A stretch of 64,000 bases of DNA from Shewanella halotolerans (GCF_019457535.1 NZ_CP080417.1:2542001-2606000), one strand, 5' to 3'; counted from the stretch's first letter, positions 51,620 to 60,360 are shown. The notes: generated by a model from the sequence alone, not told the origin. Program-made: numbers and translations.

Positions 51620-52123
51620 TTAAAGTGTTATCTTGTAAAGTAATACTTCATCGCCCTCGCCCCAGGCGATAAGCTCCTGACACTCGAAGCCGAGCTTCTC
51701 AAGCAGCGCCCGTGAGGGACCATTGCGTTCTTTCACTATGGCCAGCAGGCTGCTGAGTCTGAGCGCCTTAGCATGGGCAAGCACGGCGCGGCTGGCCTCG
51801 ACCGCATAGCCTTTACCTAAAAATTCCGGCAACAGAGCATAGCCAAGGTCGATACCGGGCAGCTGCTCGCGGTTCACCAGGCCGGCCACGCCGACTGGCT
51901 CGCCACTTTGCCTGAGTTCGATGCAGTACATGCCATAGCCATGTTCCTGATAACTGTTGATCGGCCCCTCGATGAGGTGGTTTTCCGCCTGCGCCAGGGT
52001 GCGAACGCCGCGATCGCCTATGTTATCGAGAAAGCCCTGACTGTTGAGCAGGGTCAGCATAAAGGGGGCATCTTTTACTGTCATTTCACGTAAGACCAGA
52101 CGCTCTGTTTCTAGGGTAAGCAA
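51620..52123 (-). CDS. GNAT acetyltransferase, RimJ-like
   Basis: A 167-residue GNAT_3 protein: LETERLVLREMTVKDAPFML, then GVAGLVNREQLPGIDLGYALLPEFLGKGYAVEASRAVLAHA, where LGKGYA is the acetyl-CoA loop, and KERNGPSRALLEKLGFE. It is the third acetyltransferase in a row on this strand but is separated from the other two by 216 bases. A MITE-like element begins 9 bases upstream of its start. Confidence 0.85.
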   Translation of the reverse strand: MLTLETERLVLREMTVKDAPFMLTLLNSQGFLDNIGDRGVRTLAQAENHLIEGPINSYQEHGYGMYCIELRQSGEPVGVAGLVNREQLPGIDLGYALLPEFLGKGYAVEASRAVLAHAKALRLSSLLAIVKERNGPSRALLEKLGFECQELIAWGEGDEVLLYKITL

Positions 52124-52131
52124 TTCATTCT

Positions 52132-52404
52132 CCTAGGGGCTGTTTATCTTTCAGGTTTAATTTCTGTTCAATCTAAACGCGTTTTGCTCGCGGCGTGGGG
52201 CAAAGAAGCATAGTTGCGCTATGTGAATTGCACACAACAAAGAGCAGGATGCGTTTAGATGAACCCGTTGGGCAGCATTTGTAGGCCATTTCTACCTCGT
52301 TCTCGTCAGCTTATGTAGAACAACTACACTACACTGACTCCGCCTTGTATAAATCACCTAAAAGCTGCTGCAGAAACAAACAGGAAAGGTCAACAGCCCC
52401 TAGG
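52132..52404. mobile_element. MITE-like element, copy 1 (273 bp)
   Basis: Perfect 13-bp terminal inverted repeats, CCTAGGGGCTGTT (52132-52144) and AACAGCCCCTAGG (52392-52404), continue as imperfect pairing for about 20 more bases. The interior has no coding frame and closely resembles copy 2 at 53981 throughout. It lies between divergent genes and may supply or disturb their promoters. Confidence 0.85.
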
Positions 52405-52466
52405 TCACTTTCGCATTGGGTGATCTCGACTATACTGTGATTGGTTCTACATAGGAAGTGGTTCTA

Positions 52467-53084
52467 ATGACACAACACGCGCCGAAAATCAGTCAATATC
52501 ATGTCATTGCGGCAGTCGTCGCCGCCGAGCTCAATCAGACACTTAGCTACTGCAAACAGATAAATCTCACCGCCAGCAATGCCCAGGCAGCCTCGGCGCG
52601 GGTGGGCAATGCGGCGCTCGGTTTCAAGGCGTTAACTGGCTTCATCGACGATCTGGCCTCCTACACCATGAAGGCGGCCACCGACATCAATCAACTGGCC
52701 CACCAGGCCAGTCGTCTCGCCACAGAGACCGCCAGGGCGGCAGTGGCACTCAATCATTTCCAGCGAGCAAAACTCAAGGCCAATGGCGCGCCCTATGGCG
52801 ATACCATCAACCCGGCCGTTGCCGCCACCCAGGCCCATCACAGCAAGTTACAGCAGGAGTTTGATCGCCTTATCGACAAGATGGAAAACCAGCTGTTTGA
52901 ACTGAAACGCAACCTGCGCACCGCCAACATACTGGCCTCCATCTGCCGCATCGAGGCCTGCCGGGTCGATACCGCCAACCAGACCATATTTAACGACGTG
53001 GCCAACCGGGTAGATGATGTGGCCCAGTTGATCCGCCGCCGGGTCGACCATGCCATTACCCTGTTTGGCAACACTGCCCCCTGA
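52467..53084 (+). CDS. Truncated MCP-like cytoplasmic signalling protein
   Basis: A 205-residue all-helical soluble protein. Residues about 30-62 (NLTASNAQAASARVGNAALG then FKALTGFIDDLA) resemble the hairpin tip of methyl-accepting chemotaxis proteins, whose consensus contains EAARAGEAGRGFAVVA. The rest forms an antiparallel coiled coil (LQQEFDRLIDKMENQLFELK). There is no membrane segment and no sensor domain. ATG at 52467 follows AGGAAG. The next gene starts 41 bases later and encodes an ODP-like metalloprotein, a combination that suggests an oxygen-sensing unit talking to CheA. The MCP resemblance is partial. Confidence 0.6.
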   Translation: MTQHAPKISQYHVIAAVVAAELNQTLSYCKQINLTASNAQAASARVGNAALGFKALTGFIDDLASYTMKAATDINQLAHQASRLATETARAAVALNHFQRAKLKANGAPYGDTINPAVAATQAHHSKLQQEFDRLIDKMENQLFELKRNLRTANILASICRIEACRVDTANQTIFNDVANRVDDVAQLIRRRVDHAITLFGNTAP

Positions 53085-53125
53085 TCCACCTTTTTACCGA
53101 AAAGTTAACGACAAGGAGTCGCACC

Positions 53126-53857
53126 ATGAAGAGTGAGCTGATCATCGAAACCCCTACCCACAAATGGCTCTACTTCGGTCGCGACCCCGAAAAACCCGAT
53201 AAGATCATAGACACCAACCAATACATGGTGGTGAGCAGCCATCACGCCCTGTTGATGGATCCCGGCGGCATAGAGCTGTTTGCGGCCATGCTGGCCAATA
53301 TCGTCAAGCATATCCCCCTGAGCCAGCTGACCCATCTGTTTGCCTCCCACCAAGATCCGGACATCATCTCCTCCCTCGGCCTGTGGGATCAAACCCTGCC
53401 CAAGGCCAAGCTCTACTCTCCCTGGCTATGGGAAGGGTTCATCCGCCATTTCGGCATGAATAACATCAGCTACGAGCCCATCGCCGACAATGGCGGCAGC
53501 GTGAGCCTGGATCAAGTTGAGCTGCAGTTTATTCCCGCTCACTACCTGCATGCCTCGGGTAACTTTCATGTGTATGACCCTGTGACTAAGGTCTTGATGA
53601 GCGGCGATATCGGTGCGGCGCTGGAAGATCCCCAGGCCGATATTTATGTGGATGATTTCGAGCAACACTGCGCCAAGATGGCCTATTTTCATCAGAGGTG
53701 GATGCCGTCAAATCGTGCCAAGAATGATTGGATAAAGCGGGTACGCAAGCTGGATATTCAATACCTCTGCCCTCAGCACGGCAGGATCTTCCGCGGTCCT
53801 CAGGTAAAGCAGTTCCTCGACTGGTTCGAGAACCTAAACGTGGGTGTGGGGGTATAA
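53126..53857 (+). CDS. ODP/flavodiiron-like metallo-beta-lactamase-fold protein
   Basis: A 243-residue protein with the MBL fold of flavodiiron proteins but no flavodoxin domain. Metal-ligand candidates are H75, D77 and D79 in FASHQDPDI, the His pair in IPAHYLHASGN, the Asp in LMSGDIG and the His in LCPQHGRIF. This arrangement matches ODP-type di-iron proteins; the Treponema ODP binds O2 and couples to the chemotaxis kinase. AAGGAG precedes the ATG. It probably forms an operon with the MCP-like gene upstream. A catalytic hydrolase role is less likely because the HxHxDH motif is changed. Confidence 0.75.
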   Translation: MKSELIIETPTHKWLYFGRDPEKPDKIIDTNQYMVVSSHHALLMDPGGIELFAAMLANIVKHIPLSQLTHLFASHQDPDIISSLGLWDQTLPKAKLYSPWLWEGFIRHFGMNNISYEPIADNGGSVSLDQVELQFIPAHYLHASGNFHVYDPVTKVLMSGDIGAALEDPQADIYVDDFEQHCAKMAYFHQRWMPSNRAKNDWIKRVRKLDIQYLCPQHGRIFRGPQVKQFLDWFENLNVGVGV

Positions 53858-53913
53858 AAAAGAGTTTATGCTGGGGGCTAGCGTTAGCGTCTTAGCTCCC
53901 CTCTTCCGGCAGA

Positions 53914-53940
53914 CAAAAAAATGCCCGCAGCAAGCGGGCA
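53914..53940 (-). terminator. Minus-strand intrinsic terminator
   Basis: TGCCCGC/GCGGGCA (53922-53940) is followed on the minus strand by T7; the plus-strand side has no T-run. The nearest minus-strand gene is the nitroreductase at 54325, with a MITE-like element in between. Confidence 0.8.
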
Positions 53941-53980
53941 ACACAATCACTTAGGGTGAAAACCTTCCATAGGTAATCTA

Positions 53981-54243
53981 GGGCCTGGTGACCTTTCAGG
54001 TTTACTTTTTGTTCAATTTAAACAGGTTTTGCTCAAGGCGCGAGCTGTGAAGCATAGCGGGCTATGTGAATAGTGAACAACACAGAGCAAAGCGTGTTTA
54101 AATGACCCCTTCGGGCAGCGTTTGCAGACCATTTCTACTGCGTCATCGTCAATTTATGTAGAGTAACTACACTGCACAGACTCTGCCTTGTATAAATCGC
54201 CTGCAAGCTACTGCAAAAACAAACAGGAAAGGTCACCAGACCC
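53981..54243. mobile_element. MITE-like element, copy 2 (about 263 bp)
   Basis: Terminal inverted repeats GGGCCTGGTGACCTTTC and GAAAGGTCACCAGACCC match at 16 of 17 positions. The interior aligns with copy 1 along its full length, for example CTGTTCAATCTAAAC against TTGTTCAATTTAAAC and CCTTGTATAAATC in both. No coding capacity. Confidence 0.85.
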
Positions 54244-54324
54244 TGACCACTTTGCCAGTTTTTACTGCCCTGTAAACCCGACCAAAGTCGAAGCTATGGC
54301 ACCTGGCTTCACATTCTCGCCGTA

Positions 54325-54873
54325 TTAGAGGTAACGCACCGCCGAGTCGGCCGATTTCTGCGGCTTTAACGGCGCCTTCACCGCTGGCGTGCCCAGGTAG
54401 AGGAAGCCCACTATCTGATCTTGCTCGCCCAGACCCAAGGCCTGATGCAGATGACGATTAAAGGCCAAGGGGCCAGTGCGCCAAATACCGCCCAGTCCAA
54501 GAGCGAAGGCGGCCTGCTGCATCGCCATACAGGCGCAGCCCGCGGCGATATGTTGCTCGAGCGCCGGCACCTTAGGGTGCTCGGTTACCTTAGCCACTAC
54601 CGTGACCACCATGGGGGCGCGCATCGGCATGTTGGCGGCCTTAGCGACCGCGGCCTCGTCACCACCATCCTTTTCCATCGCCTCTACAAAATGGTCAGCC
54701 AGGCGCGTTAGGCCATCGCCCTCGGCGACGATAAATTCCCACGGGGTGAGGCCAGCATGGTCCGGCACTCGCACCGCGGCGTTTAAGATCTGTGTAAGCT
54801 GCGCCGCATCGGGCGCCGGGGCGACTAGTCGGGGGCAAGACTGCCGAGTCAACAGAAGTTCGATCGCATCCAC
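54325..54873 (-). CDS. ydjA: Nitroreductase family protein YdjA
   Basis: A 182-residue FMN-dependent oxidoreductase close to E. coli YdjA: MDAIELLLTRQSCPRLVAPA, VRVPDHAGLTPWEFIV, AAGCACMAMQQAAFALGLGG and DQIVGFLYLGTP are all family positions. The enzyme acts as a dimer. The usual RRS start motif reads RQS here. Its apparent terminator lies about 385 bases away, beyond the MITE. Confidence 0.92.
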   Translation of the reverse strand: MDAIELLLTRQSCPRLVAPAPDAAQLTQILNAAVRVPDHAGLTPWEFIVAEGDGLTRLADHFVEAMEKDGGDEAAVAKAANMPMRAPMVVTVVAKVTEHPKVPALEQHIAAGCACMAMQQAAFALGLGGIWRTGPLAFNRHLHQALGLGEQDQIVGFLYLGTPAVKAPLKPQKSADSAVRYL

Positions 54874-54919
54874 AAAGATTATCCTGTCATTAATACCGAA
54901 CTTGAGGGTAGCAAATTGG

Positions 54920-54949
54920 TAAAAAAAATCCCACTGAAACAGTGGGATT
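54920..54949 (-). terminator. Intrinsic terminator of doxX
   Basis: AATCCCACTG/CAGTGGGATT, a perfect 10-bp stem with a 3-base loop; on the minus strand T8 follows. It is 20 bases past the doxX-like gene stop. Confidence 0.9.
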
Positions 54950-54968
54950 TACACTCGATGGTGCAGGG

Positions 54969-55559
54969 TTAAGCCTTGGGCTGATACTTGCGGGCGATCC
55001 AATAATCCAGACTGGTATAGCGTCCGCCGCCAATGATCAGCAAGGCAAACAGCATAAACAGATAGGTGATGGCAAACTCGATGCCGTTGTTGAGGATCAC
55101 AAAGTTACCCGAGGAGGTCAGCCACTCATAGTGACCATGTTCCTGCAAGAGCGACTTGGCCGCCGCGAGCTTCTCCGCCGAGGCCATCACCTGCTCGTTG
55201 GCCAGCCAGGAGCTGGGATCGGCGATGGCCAACCAGCCGTTTTTCCAATGCACGCTAAAGGCAGCCACCGCCATGGTGACCATCAAGGGAATAGAGATCA
55301 ACCGGGTCGCCAAGCCCAAGATCAGCAAGAAGCCACCGACAAACTCGCTGCCGGCCGCCAGGGCCACCATCACCTCGGGCATGGGCAGACCCAGGCCCCA
55401 CTCGGCGTTACCAAACCAAGCCACCGTGTCGCTAAAGTGCGACAGCTTGTTATAACCCGCCTGCATCAGCACGGGCGCCAGATAGAGCCTAAGTGCCAAG
55501 GCGGCGACGCCGTCGAGCTGGGCGATCCCTTGGGTAAATTTAGCGTACAGTTTCTGCAT
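54969..55559 (-). CDS. DoxX family membrane protein
   Basis: A 196-residue protein of four helices, with LALRLYLAPVLMQAGYNKLSHF at the start, the Gly-rich VMVALAAGSEFVGGFLLILGL, a second pair of helices and a short C-terminal tail (YTSLDYWIARKYQPK). DoxX-like proteins are linked to redox or sulfur stress in several bacteria. The gene stands alone with a strong terminator. Confidence 0.85.
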   Translation of the reverse strand: MQKLYAKFTQGIAQLDGVAALALRLYLAPVLMQAGYNKLSHFSDTVAWFGNAEWGLGLPMPEVMVALAAGSEFVGGFLLILGLATRLISIPLMVTMAVAAFSVHWKNGWLAIADPSSWLANEQVMASAEKLAAAKSLLQEHGHYEWLTSSGNFVILNNGIEFAITYLFMLFALLIIGGGRYTSLDYWIARKYQPKA

Positions 55560-55789
55560 AACCTCACTCTCTCATTATTTTGTCATTACCTAATAGACCC
55601 TTAGCTAATCATTTAAATTTCAGCAAGAATAAACAAAGGTAAGAAAAACTATGACCTCCGCGAAATGAAATAAACAAGAAGAGATAAACGCAACAAGAAA
55701 CCTTGCGTTAGCCCTGACGGATCAACAGAGTCAGAATTACAGAATCGGATTGACCAAGTCGGAAACAGAGTCGGACGACCAAAGACGCG

Positions 55790-56917
55790 TTAACCCACCA
55801 GCACCATGAAGTCATCGAAACATTGCAGGTAGTCGCTCACGCTGTGTGGCAGGCTGGCATCTGACTCGCCCTGCTTCTGCGGCTGTGCATTCTCCACCGA
55901 CTGCAGCACAGTCTGCTTCAATATGCCCTCGCCCTGGCTTGCCATCAGCAGTGCCCAGCAGGCGGCGAAATACCAGTAAAGCGCCAGGGCGCTGGGAATG
56001 GCCGCGAGCGCCTTGTCATTGAGCTTGGGATGATCATTCAGATAACCGAGGATCAGCCTGTGACGCTGCTCACTGGAAAGCCTGTGAGTTGCCAGCACAC
56101 TGGCGAGATCCACTAGAGGGTGAGAGCTACAGGCGTATTCATAATCGATACACCAGAGCTTCCCCTGGCTCATCAGAAGGTTATGGGGATTAAGATCCCT
56201 GTGACTATACTGGGGCGCCAACTCACAGGCATTAAGCTGCTCTAGCACGGCATCGACCCGTCCCTGGTGCGCCTTAAGCGCTTGCCATCTCATCTTCCAA
56301 GGCTCGAGATAGGAGATGGGCAGATCACTGCTGCCTGCCGCATCAAGACCTGCGTTATCTGTGCTCGCCGCATCTAGGCTTTCGGCAATCATCTCTAGCT
56401 GGCCAAAGTAGCGCCGCCACTGCTCTGTCACCGAGATTGGATTCTTGGGCAACGGCAATTGAGCTAGCCCCTTGAGTAGGTCGAGCAGCAACCCCTCGGC
56501 ATCTGGCCGGCTGACGCACTCTTCCTGCAGGGGATGGGCGGGGTTGGCAGTCATCAAGCGGCTCCAATCTTCGCCTGTGTCGATGAAACGGCTGAGATAG
56601 ACGCTATTGCCCGGCGCCACATACAAGAGCGCTGGCGCGAGGCCTTGCTCTTCTGCCAGGCGCCAGTTGGCCACCTCATGGTCGCGGGCGCTGATCTGGC
56701 TGCTGGCCTGACTGTTGATCCGCAGCACCAGCTGCTGGTTATCGCGGCTTAGATGATAATTTTGGTTGCTCAGTCCCCGCGAGAGCACCTGTATCTGTGT
56801 GCGCTCATCCAGTGGACAGCCAAGCTCAGAGAGCTGCACCTTAACCGCCTCGGGAAGGCTAACGCTCAGGCGCGCTAGCAAGGTGCTATTCGCGTCAGCA
56901 CTATCGTCAGCCGACAT
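55790..56917 (-). CDS. APH/choline-kinase-type phosphotransferase, probable thiamine kinase
   Basis: A 375-residue kinase of the aminoglycoside-phosphotransferase fold. N-lobe: LSRGLSNQNYHLS and QLVLRINSQ. The catalytic loop is YSHRDLNPHNLLM and the metal-binding motif is LWCIDYEYA. It is the last gene of a TPP-riboswitch operon with a thiamine transporter, so thiamine (as in ThiK) is the best substrate guess. It is longer than E. coli ThiK (274), with an insertion around residues 180-200. Spacing to pnuT is 39 bases. Confidence 0.78.
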   Translation of the reverse strand: MSADDSADANSTLLARLSVSLPEAVKVQLSELGCPLDERTQIQVLSRGLSNQNYHLSRDNQQLVLRINSQASSQISARDHEVANWRLAEEQGLAPALLYVAPGNSVYLSRFIDTGEDWSRLMTANPAHPLQEECVSRPDAEGLLLDLLKGLAQLPLPKNPISVTEQWRRYFGQLEMIAESLDAASTDNAGLDAAGSSDLPISYLEPWKMRWQALKAHQGRVDAVLEQLNACELAPQYSHRDLNPHNLLMSQGKLWCIDYEYACSSHPLVDLASVLATHRLSSEQRHRLILGYLNDHPKLNDKALAAIPSALALYWYFAACWALLMASQGEGILKQTVLQSVENAQPQKQGESDASLPHSVSDYLQCFDDFMVLVG

Positions 56918-56956
56918 CAGATCTCAGCCTCAACGAACAGTACGGCAAGACTCGGC

Positions 56957-57604
56957 CTAGTCATAGGAGTAGTCGCCCTGACTCGGCTGCTGCATACTGG
57001 TGCGCCATAGGAAATAACCCCCTATCGCCATGCCCACATACAAGATGAACAGCATAGAGGTGAGCATCAGTCCCTTGTTGAGATAGAGGTAGATGGAGAC
57101 AAAATCGATAACCACCCAGTAGAGCCAGTTCTCCAGCACCTTGCGCGCCACCAGATAGGTGGTCATCACCGCAAAGCAGCTGGTTGCCGCATCCAGATAG
57201 GGGTAAGAGGCCTGAGTGTGGGTTGCCATCAAATGGCCGACCACCAGGGAAACCACGGTCGTCGCGACGATCAGGTAGAGATGCCGCCCAAGCGACCAGC
57301 TGACCACCTCGACCCCGTGATCTTCACCGCCGCCATAGCGCCACAACCAGAAGCCGTATCCCGCCATCGCCATGTAGTAGACGTTGAGCAGCGACTCCAT
57401 CAGCAGGGAGACCTCCCAAAACAGCAGAGTGTAGATGGCGGTACTGACAAAGGCCGCCGCCCAGCACCAAATGTTGCCGCGCATCGCCAGCGCCAGATAG
57501 GCCAGTGCCAAGACCACGGCAACCGCCTCCCACGCCGTCATGGCATTGGCCTGTTCGAAGGCCTGAGTCAAGGTGCTGACCAATGCGGACCAGAAATCTA
57601 TCAT
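56957..57604 (-). CDS. pnuT: Thiamine transporter PnuT (PnuC family)
   Basis: A 215-residue, seven-helix facilitator of the PnuC family. WCWAAAFVSTAIYTLLFWEV and ESLLNVYYMAMAGYGFWLWRYGG are the conserved PnuC segments, followed by LENWLYWVVIDFVSIYLYLNKG. PnuC proteins take up nicotinamide riboside, PnuT proteins thiamine. The TPP riboswitch ahead of the operon and the neighbouring thiamine genes favour PnuT. Confidence 0.85.
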   Translation of the reverse strand: MIDFWSALVSTLTQAFEQANAMTAWEAVAVVLALAYLALAMRGNIWCWAAAFVSTAIYTLLFWEVSLLMESLLNVYYMAMAGYGFWLWRYGGGEDHGVEVVSWSLGRHLYLIVATTVVSLVVGHLMATHTQASYPYLDAATSCFAVMTTYLVARKVLENWLYWVVIDFVSIYLYLNKGLMLTSMLFILYVGMAIGGYFLWRTSMQQPSQGDYSYD

Positions 57605-57640
57605 AGGATGTGTGTCGCTCCCTAATTGCGCCTTAAGGCC

Positions 57641-57901
57641 CTATTCTTGATGGGACAGGTCCAGCTCGCCACCGATAAACTTGACCACGAAGACCGCCTT
57701 GCCCCACTTCTCGTGAGCGGCTTCCATCTCGGTGCCCAACATCTGCATCACCTCGCCATATTCGCCGCACACCTGAGTAGCCATGGCATTGGTGCGGCGC
57801 TCGATATTGGCGTAAGTGTCAACCCGGCCGATGAACCACTTGATGGGATCGATATAGTTATCCTTCAGGGGATACATGCTAATTTCAGCGGTTAATTTCA
57901 T
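57641..57901 (-). CDS. YkoF-like thiamine-binding protein
   Basis: An 86-residue protein with one alpha-beta domain. ISMYPLKDNYIDPIKWFIGRV at the start, NAMATQVCGEYGEVMQML in the middle and KAVFVVKFIGGEL at the end resemble half of YkoF and MTH1187-type thiamine/HMP-binding proteins. It lies between the TonB receptor and pnuT, which supports the thiamine link. There is no signal peptide, so it should be cytoplasmic. Confidence 0.75.
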   Translation of the reverse strand: MKLTAEISMYPLKDNYIDPIKWFIGRVDTYANIERRTNAMATQVCGEYGEVMQMLGTEMEAAHEKWGKAVFVVKFIGGELDLSHQE

Positions 57902-57965
57902 CTTAACTCCTTAAGGGGGCGAGCCCTGCCCGCCCCTACAACGATTGGCAACAGCAAAGCGCCAA

Positions 57966-60107
57966 TTACATAAACTTGACGTTGACAGTGATACCTAACT
58001 GGCGAGGATCGCCGTAGCGGATATATTGCTTATCGGCCCAGCCGTTATCCGGCTCGTTACCGAAATAGAAGCCGCGCACGCCATACTTCTCATCAAACAA
58101 GTTACGACCCCAGAGATAAGCCGACCAGGTCTCTGTCTCGTAGCCGACACGGGCATTGAAGATAGTATAGGGCTCTGACTTAGAGTCGTTGCTGTCTGAG
58201 TAGTAAAACTCGCTCTTGCCACTGGTAGTCAGGTTGGCAAACCAGCCCAGATCGCTACGATAGGTCGCCCCCGCGCTATAGGTAAGATTAGGTGAGTGAG
58301 CCAGTTCGCGGCCAGTAAGATCCACCAACCCACCATATTTGTCCTGATAGGCGTAATCGCCGTAGGCAGTCTCTAACCAGCCAAGGGTGCCGTATAACTT
58401 AAGATTATCAGTGGCATACCAGTTGGCTTCCAGCTCGGCGCCGTAGTTGTGTGAGCTACCGGCGTTTTCGACATAGAGGATAAACTTCTGTGGCTCGTCG
58501 GGGTTTTGCTGTGAGGCAGAGACCTGCTGATCGCGTCTGTCCATGTAAAACAGCGAGAAGTGTGTGGTCGCGTCGCCATCTAGCCACTCTGACTTGAGGC
58601 CCAGCTCATAGTTGTACAGAGTCTCGGCCTGGAACTCCTTCTTATCGCTCAGGGAAGCCGGCAGCGACATGTTAAAGCCACCCGCCTTGTAGCCACGGGC
58701 GATACGGGCATAGGCCTGTTGGCCAGGGCTAAGTGTCTTATTCAGAGCAATATGACCGCCCCACATGTTCTCTGAGGGCTCGAAGGCATCTTTGTCCGAG
58801 TCGCTGTAATCGCTCTCGCGGCGCTCCAGACGAGCCCCCACTGACAACGCGTAGCCATTGCCTAAGTCGCTGTCTAACTGGGCGAAAACTGCCAAGTTAG
58901 TCGCTTCATATTCGGCCAAGAGTCTGTCTTCCCAGCCGTTATAGACTTCGAGTGTGTCGTTGTCTTCTGTGAGTCTCAGACCATAGACGCCCACTAACCA
59001 GTCGGTGCTGCCATCGAAGATACGCCCCGCCTCGGTAGAGCTCAGACGAAACTCCTGAGACAGTGTGGTTCTGTCACCCAGCTTGTTCCAGGTGTAGTCG
59101 TACTGACAAGGTTCACCCTCGCAGCTGCGGGCCGCCCAAAACTCAGGGTTGGCCCAGTCACCGTCGTAGCCGTGGTGAGTATCACTCTGGGCCATTGAGC
59201 TAAGTGAGACCAGCTCGAAACTGTCGGCGCCCGAGTAGGTTAATTTAAGCGAGCCACCCGTGGTGCGCTGTTTGTCGACACCCGGCTCATCTGTGAGGGT
59301 ATCGAAACCGTTGTTGTCCAGTGTCCAGGCGTCGTAGCCGTTGTTAAAATCGGCGTGCATCAGGCTGAGATCGGCCACCAGATCGTCAGTGGCATACCAG
59401 CGCAGCTTGATGCGGCCGGTAAATTCATCTCTGCCGTTAGTGTCGTCGCGGCCCAGATAAAGATTGTCGCGATAGCCGTTCTGCTCATGTTGCTGCAGCG
59501 ATACGCGGTACAAAAGCTTGCCCGAATCGCTTAGAGGGCCAGAGCTGAATCCGCTATAGGTGCGAAGGTTATCGTCACCCAGTTGCACCTCGGCGCCATG
59601 TTCGAATACCGAGGTGGGATCGTTACTCTTGAGATATATGAGACCGGCTAAGGCGTTGGCGCCGTAGCGAGTCCCCTGAGGACCACGGAGCACCTCGACC
59701 TGCTGCAGATCATACATGCTGGAGATCATCCCAAGGCCCGACATGTCGATGTCGTCTATGATGTAGCCAACCGAAGAGTTAGGTGCGCCCTGGTACTCTT
59801 CCTGCTCGCCCACACCACGGATCTGGAAATATTTCGCCCGCGAGCTGCCGCCAGACCAGTTGAAGTTGGCGATGCCGTTGAGTACGTCTTCAAAGTGCTG
59901 GGCGCCCTCGTCCTCAATTTGCTGTTGATCTATGACGCTGATGCTGGAGGGCATCTTGTCCAGGCTAGACTGGCGAAAATCGGAGGTGACGACAATCACT
60001 TCCATCTCGTCGTTGGCTGGCGGCGTATCGTTCGCCATCAGGCTGGTATGAGTTAACGCCGCCGCAACGGCAAGGGCGATGGGTGAATAAGATTTTAATG
60101 TAAACAT
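57966..60107 (-). CDS. TonB-dependent outer-membrane receptor, predicted thiamine uptake
   Basis: A 713-residue receptor. Signal peptide SYSPIALAVAAALTHTSLMA is followed by a TonB-box-like EMEVIVVTSDFR, then the plug domain (PSSISVIDQQQIEDEGAQHFEDVL, VEVLRGPQGTRYGANALAG) and a 22-strand-type barrel ending in the aromatic-rich LGITVNVKFM. The TPP riboswitch in its leader and the following thiamine genes predict thiamine or a derivative as ligand. The same arrangement has been predicted in other gammaproteobacteria. Confidence 0.88.
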   Translation of the reverse strand: MFTLKSYSPIALAVAAALTHTSLMANDTPPANDEMEVIVVTSDFRQSSLDKMPSSISVIDQQQIEDEGAQHFEDVLNGIANFNWSGGSSRAKYFQIRGVGEQEEYQGAPNSSVGYIIDDIDMSGLGMISSMYDLQQVEVLRGPQGTRYGANALAGLIYLKSNDPTSVFEHGAEVQLGDDNLRTYSGFSSGPLSDSGKLLYRVSLQQHEQNGYRDNLYLGRDDTNGRDEFTGRIKLRWYATDDLVADLSLMHADFNNGYDAWTLDNNGFDTLTDEPGVDKQRTTGGSLKLTYSGADSFELVSLSSMAQSDTHHGYDGDWANPEFWAARSCEGEPCQYDYTWNKLGDRTTLSQEFRLSSTEAGRIFDGSTDWLVGVYGLRLTEDNDTLEVYNGWEDRLLAEYEATNLAVFAQLDSDLGNGYALSVGARLERRESDYSDSDKDAFEPSENMWGGHIALNKTLSPGQQAYARIARGYKAGGFNMSLPASLSDKKEFQAETLYNYELGLKSEWLDGDATTHFSLFYMDRRDQQVSASQQNPDEPQKFILYVENAGSSHNYGAELEANWYATDNLKLYGTLGWLETAYGDYAYQDKYGGLVDLTGRELAHSPNLTYSAGATYRSDLGWFANLTTSGKSEFYYSDSNDSKSEPYTIFNARVGYETETWSAYLWGRNLFDEKYGVRGFYFGNEPDNGWADKQYIRYGDPRQLGITVNVKFM

Positions 60108-60187
60108 AGGACCTCAAATCAATATTGAGATCCGGCACTTAAGAAAGCGAGAAAGAATGCACAGACAGATTGTGTTAAATCTAGTGA

Positions 60188-60296
60188 TGTGGCCCATTCC
60201 TACGCCGGTATTAGCCGGATCAGGTTCTAAGGGTTCGTCCCGCGGACATCTCAGTCAATCGCTAAGCTATGGCTTGGCGTTAACACCCCTTGGCGA
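60188..60296 (-). promoter_or_regulatory. TPP riboswitch (THI element)
   Basis: On the minus strand the conserved THI elements occur in order: AAGGGGTG, then ACTGAGA (60254-60249), GAACCCTTAGAACCTGATCC and GGCTAATACCGGCGTAGGAA. The aptamer is about 80 bases upstream of the TonB receptor start and should repress the uptake operon when thiamine pyrophosphate is abundant. I could not tell whether it acts on translation or transcription. Confidence 0.95.
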
Positions 60297-60360
60297 GGCC
60301 GATTATACATGACTCATACAAAGAGTTGACATATTTAACGCAATATTTGCGCGTGATCCA

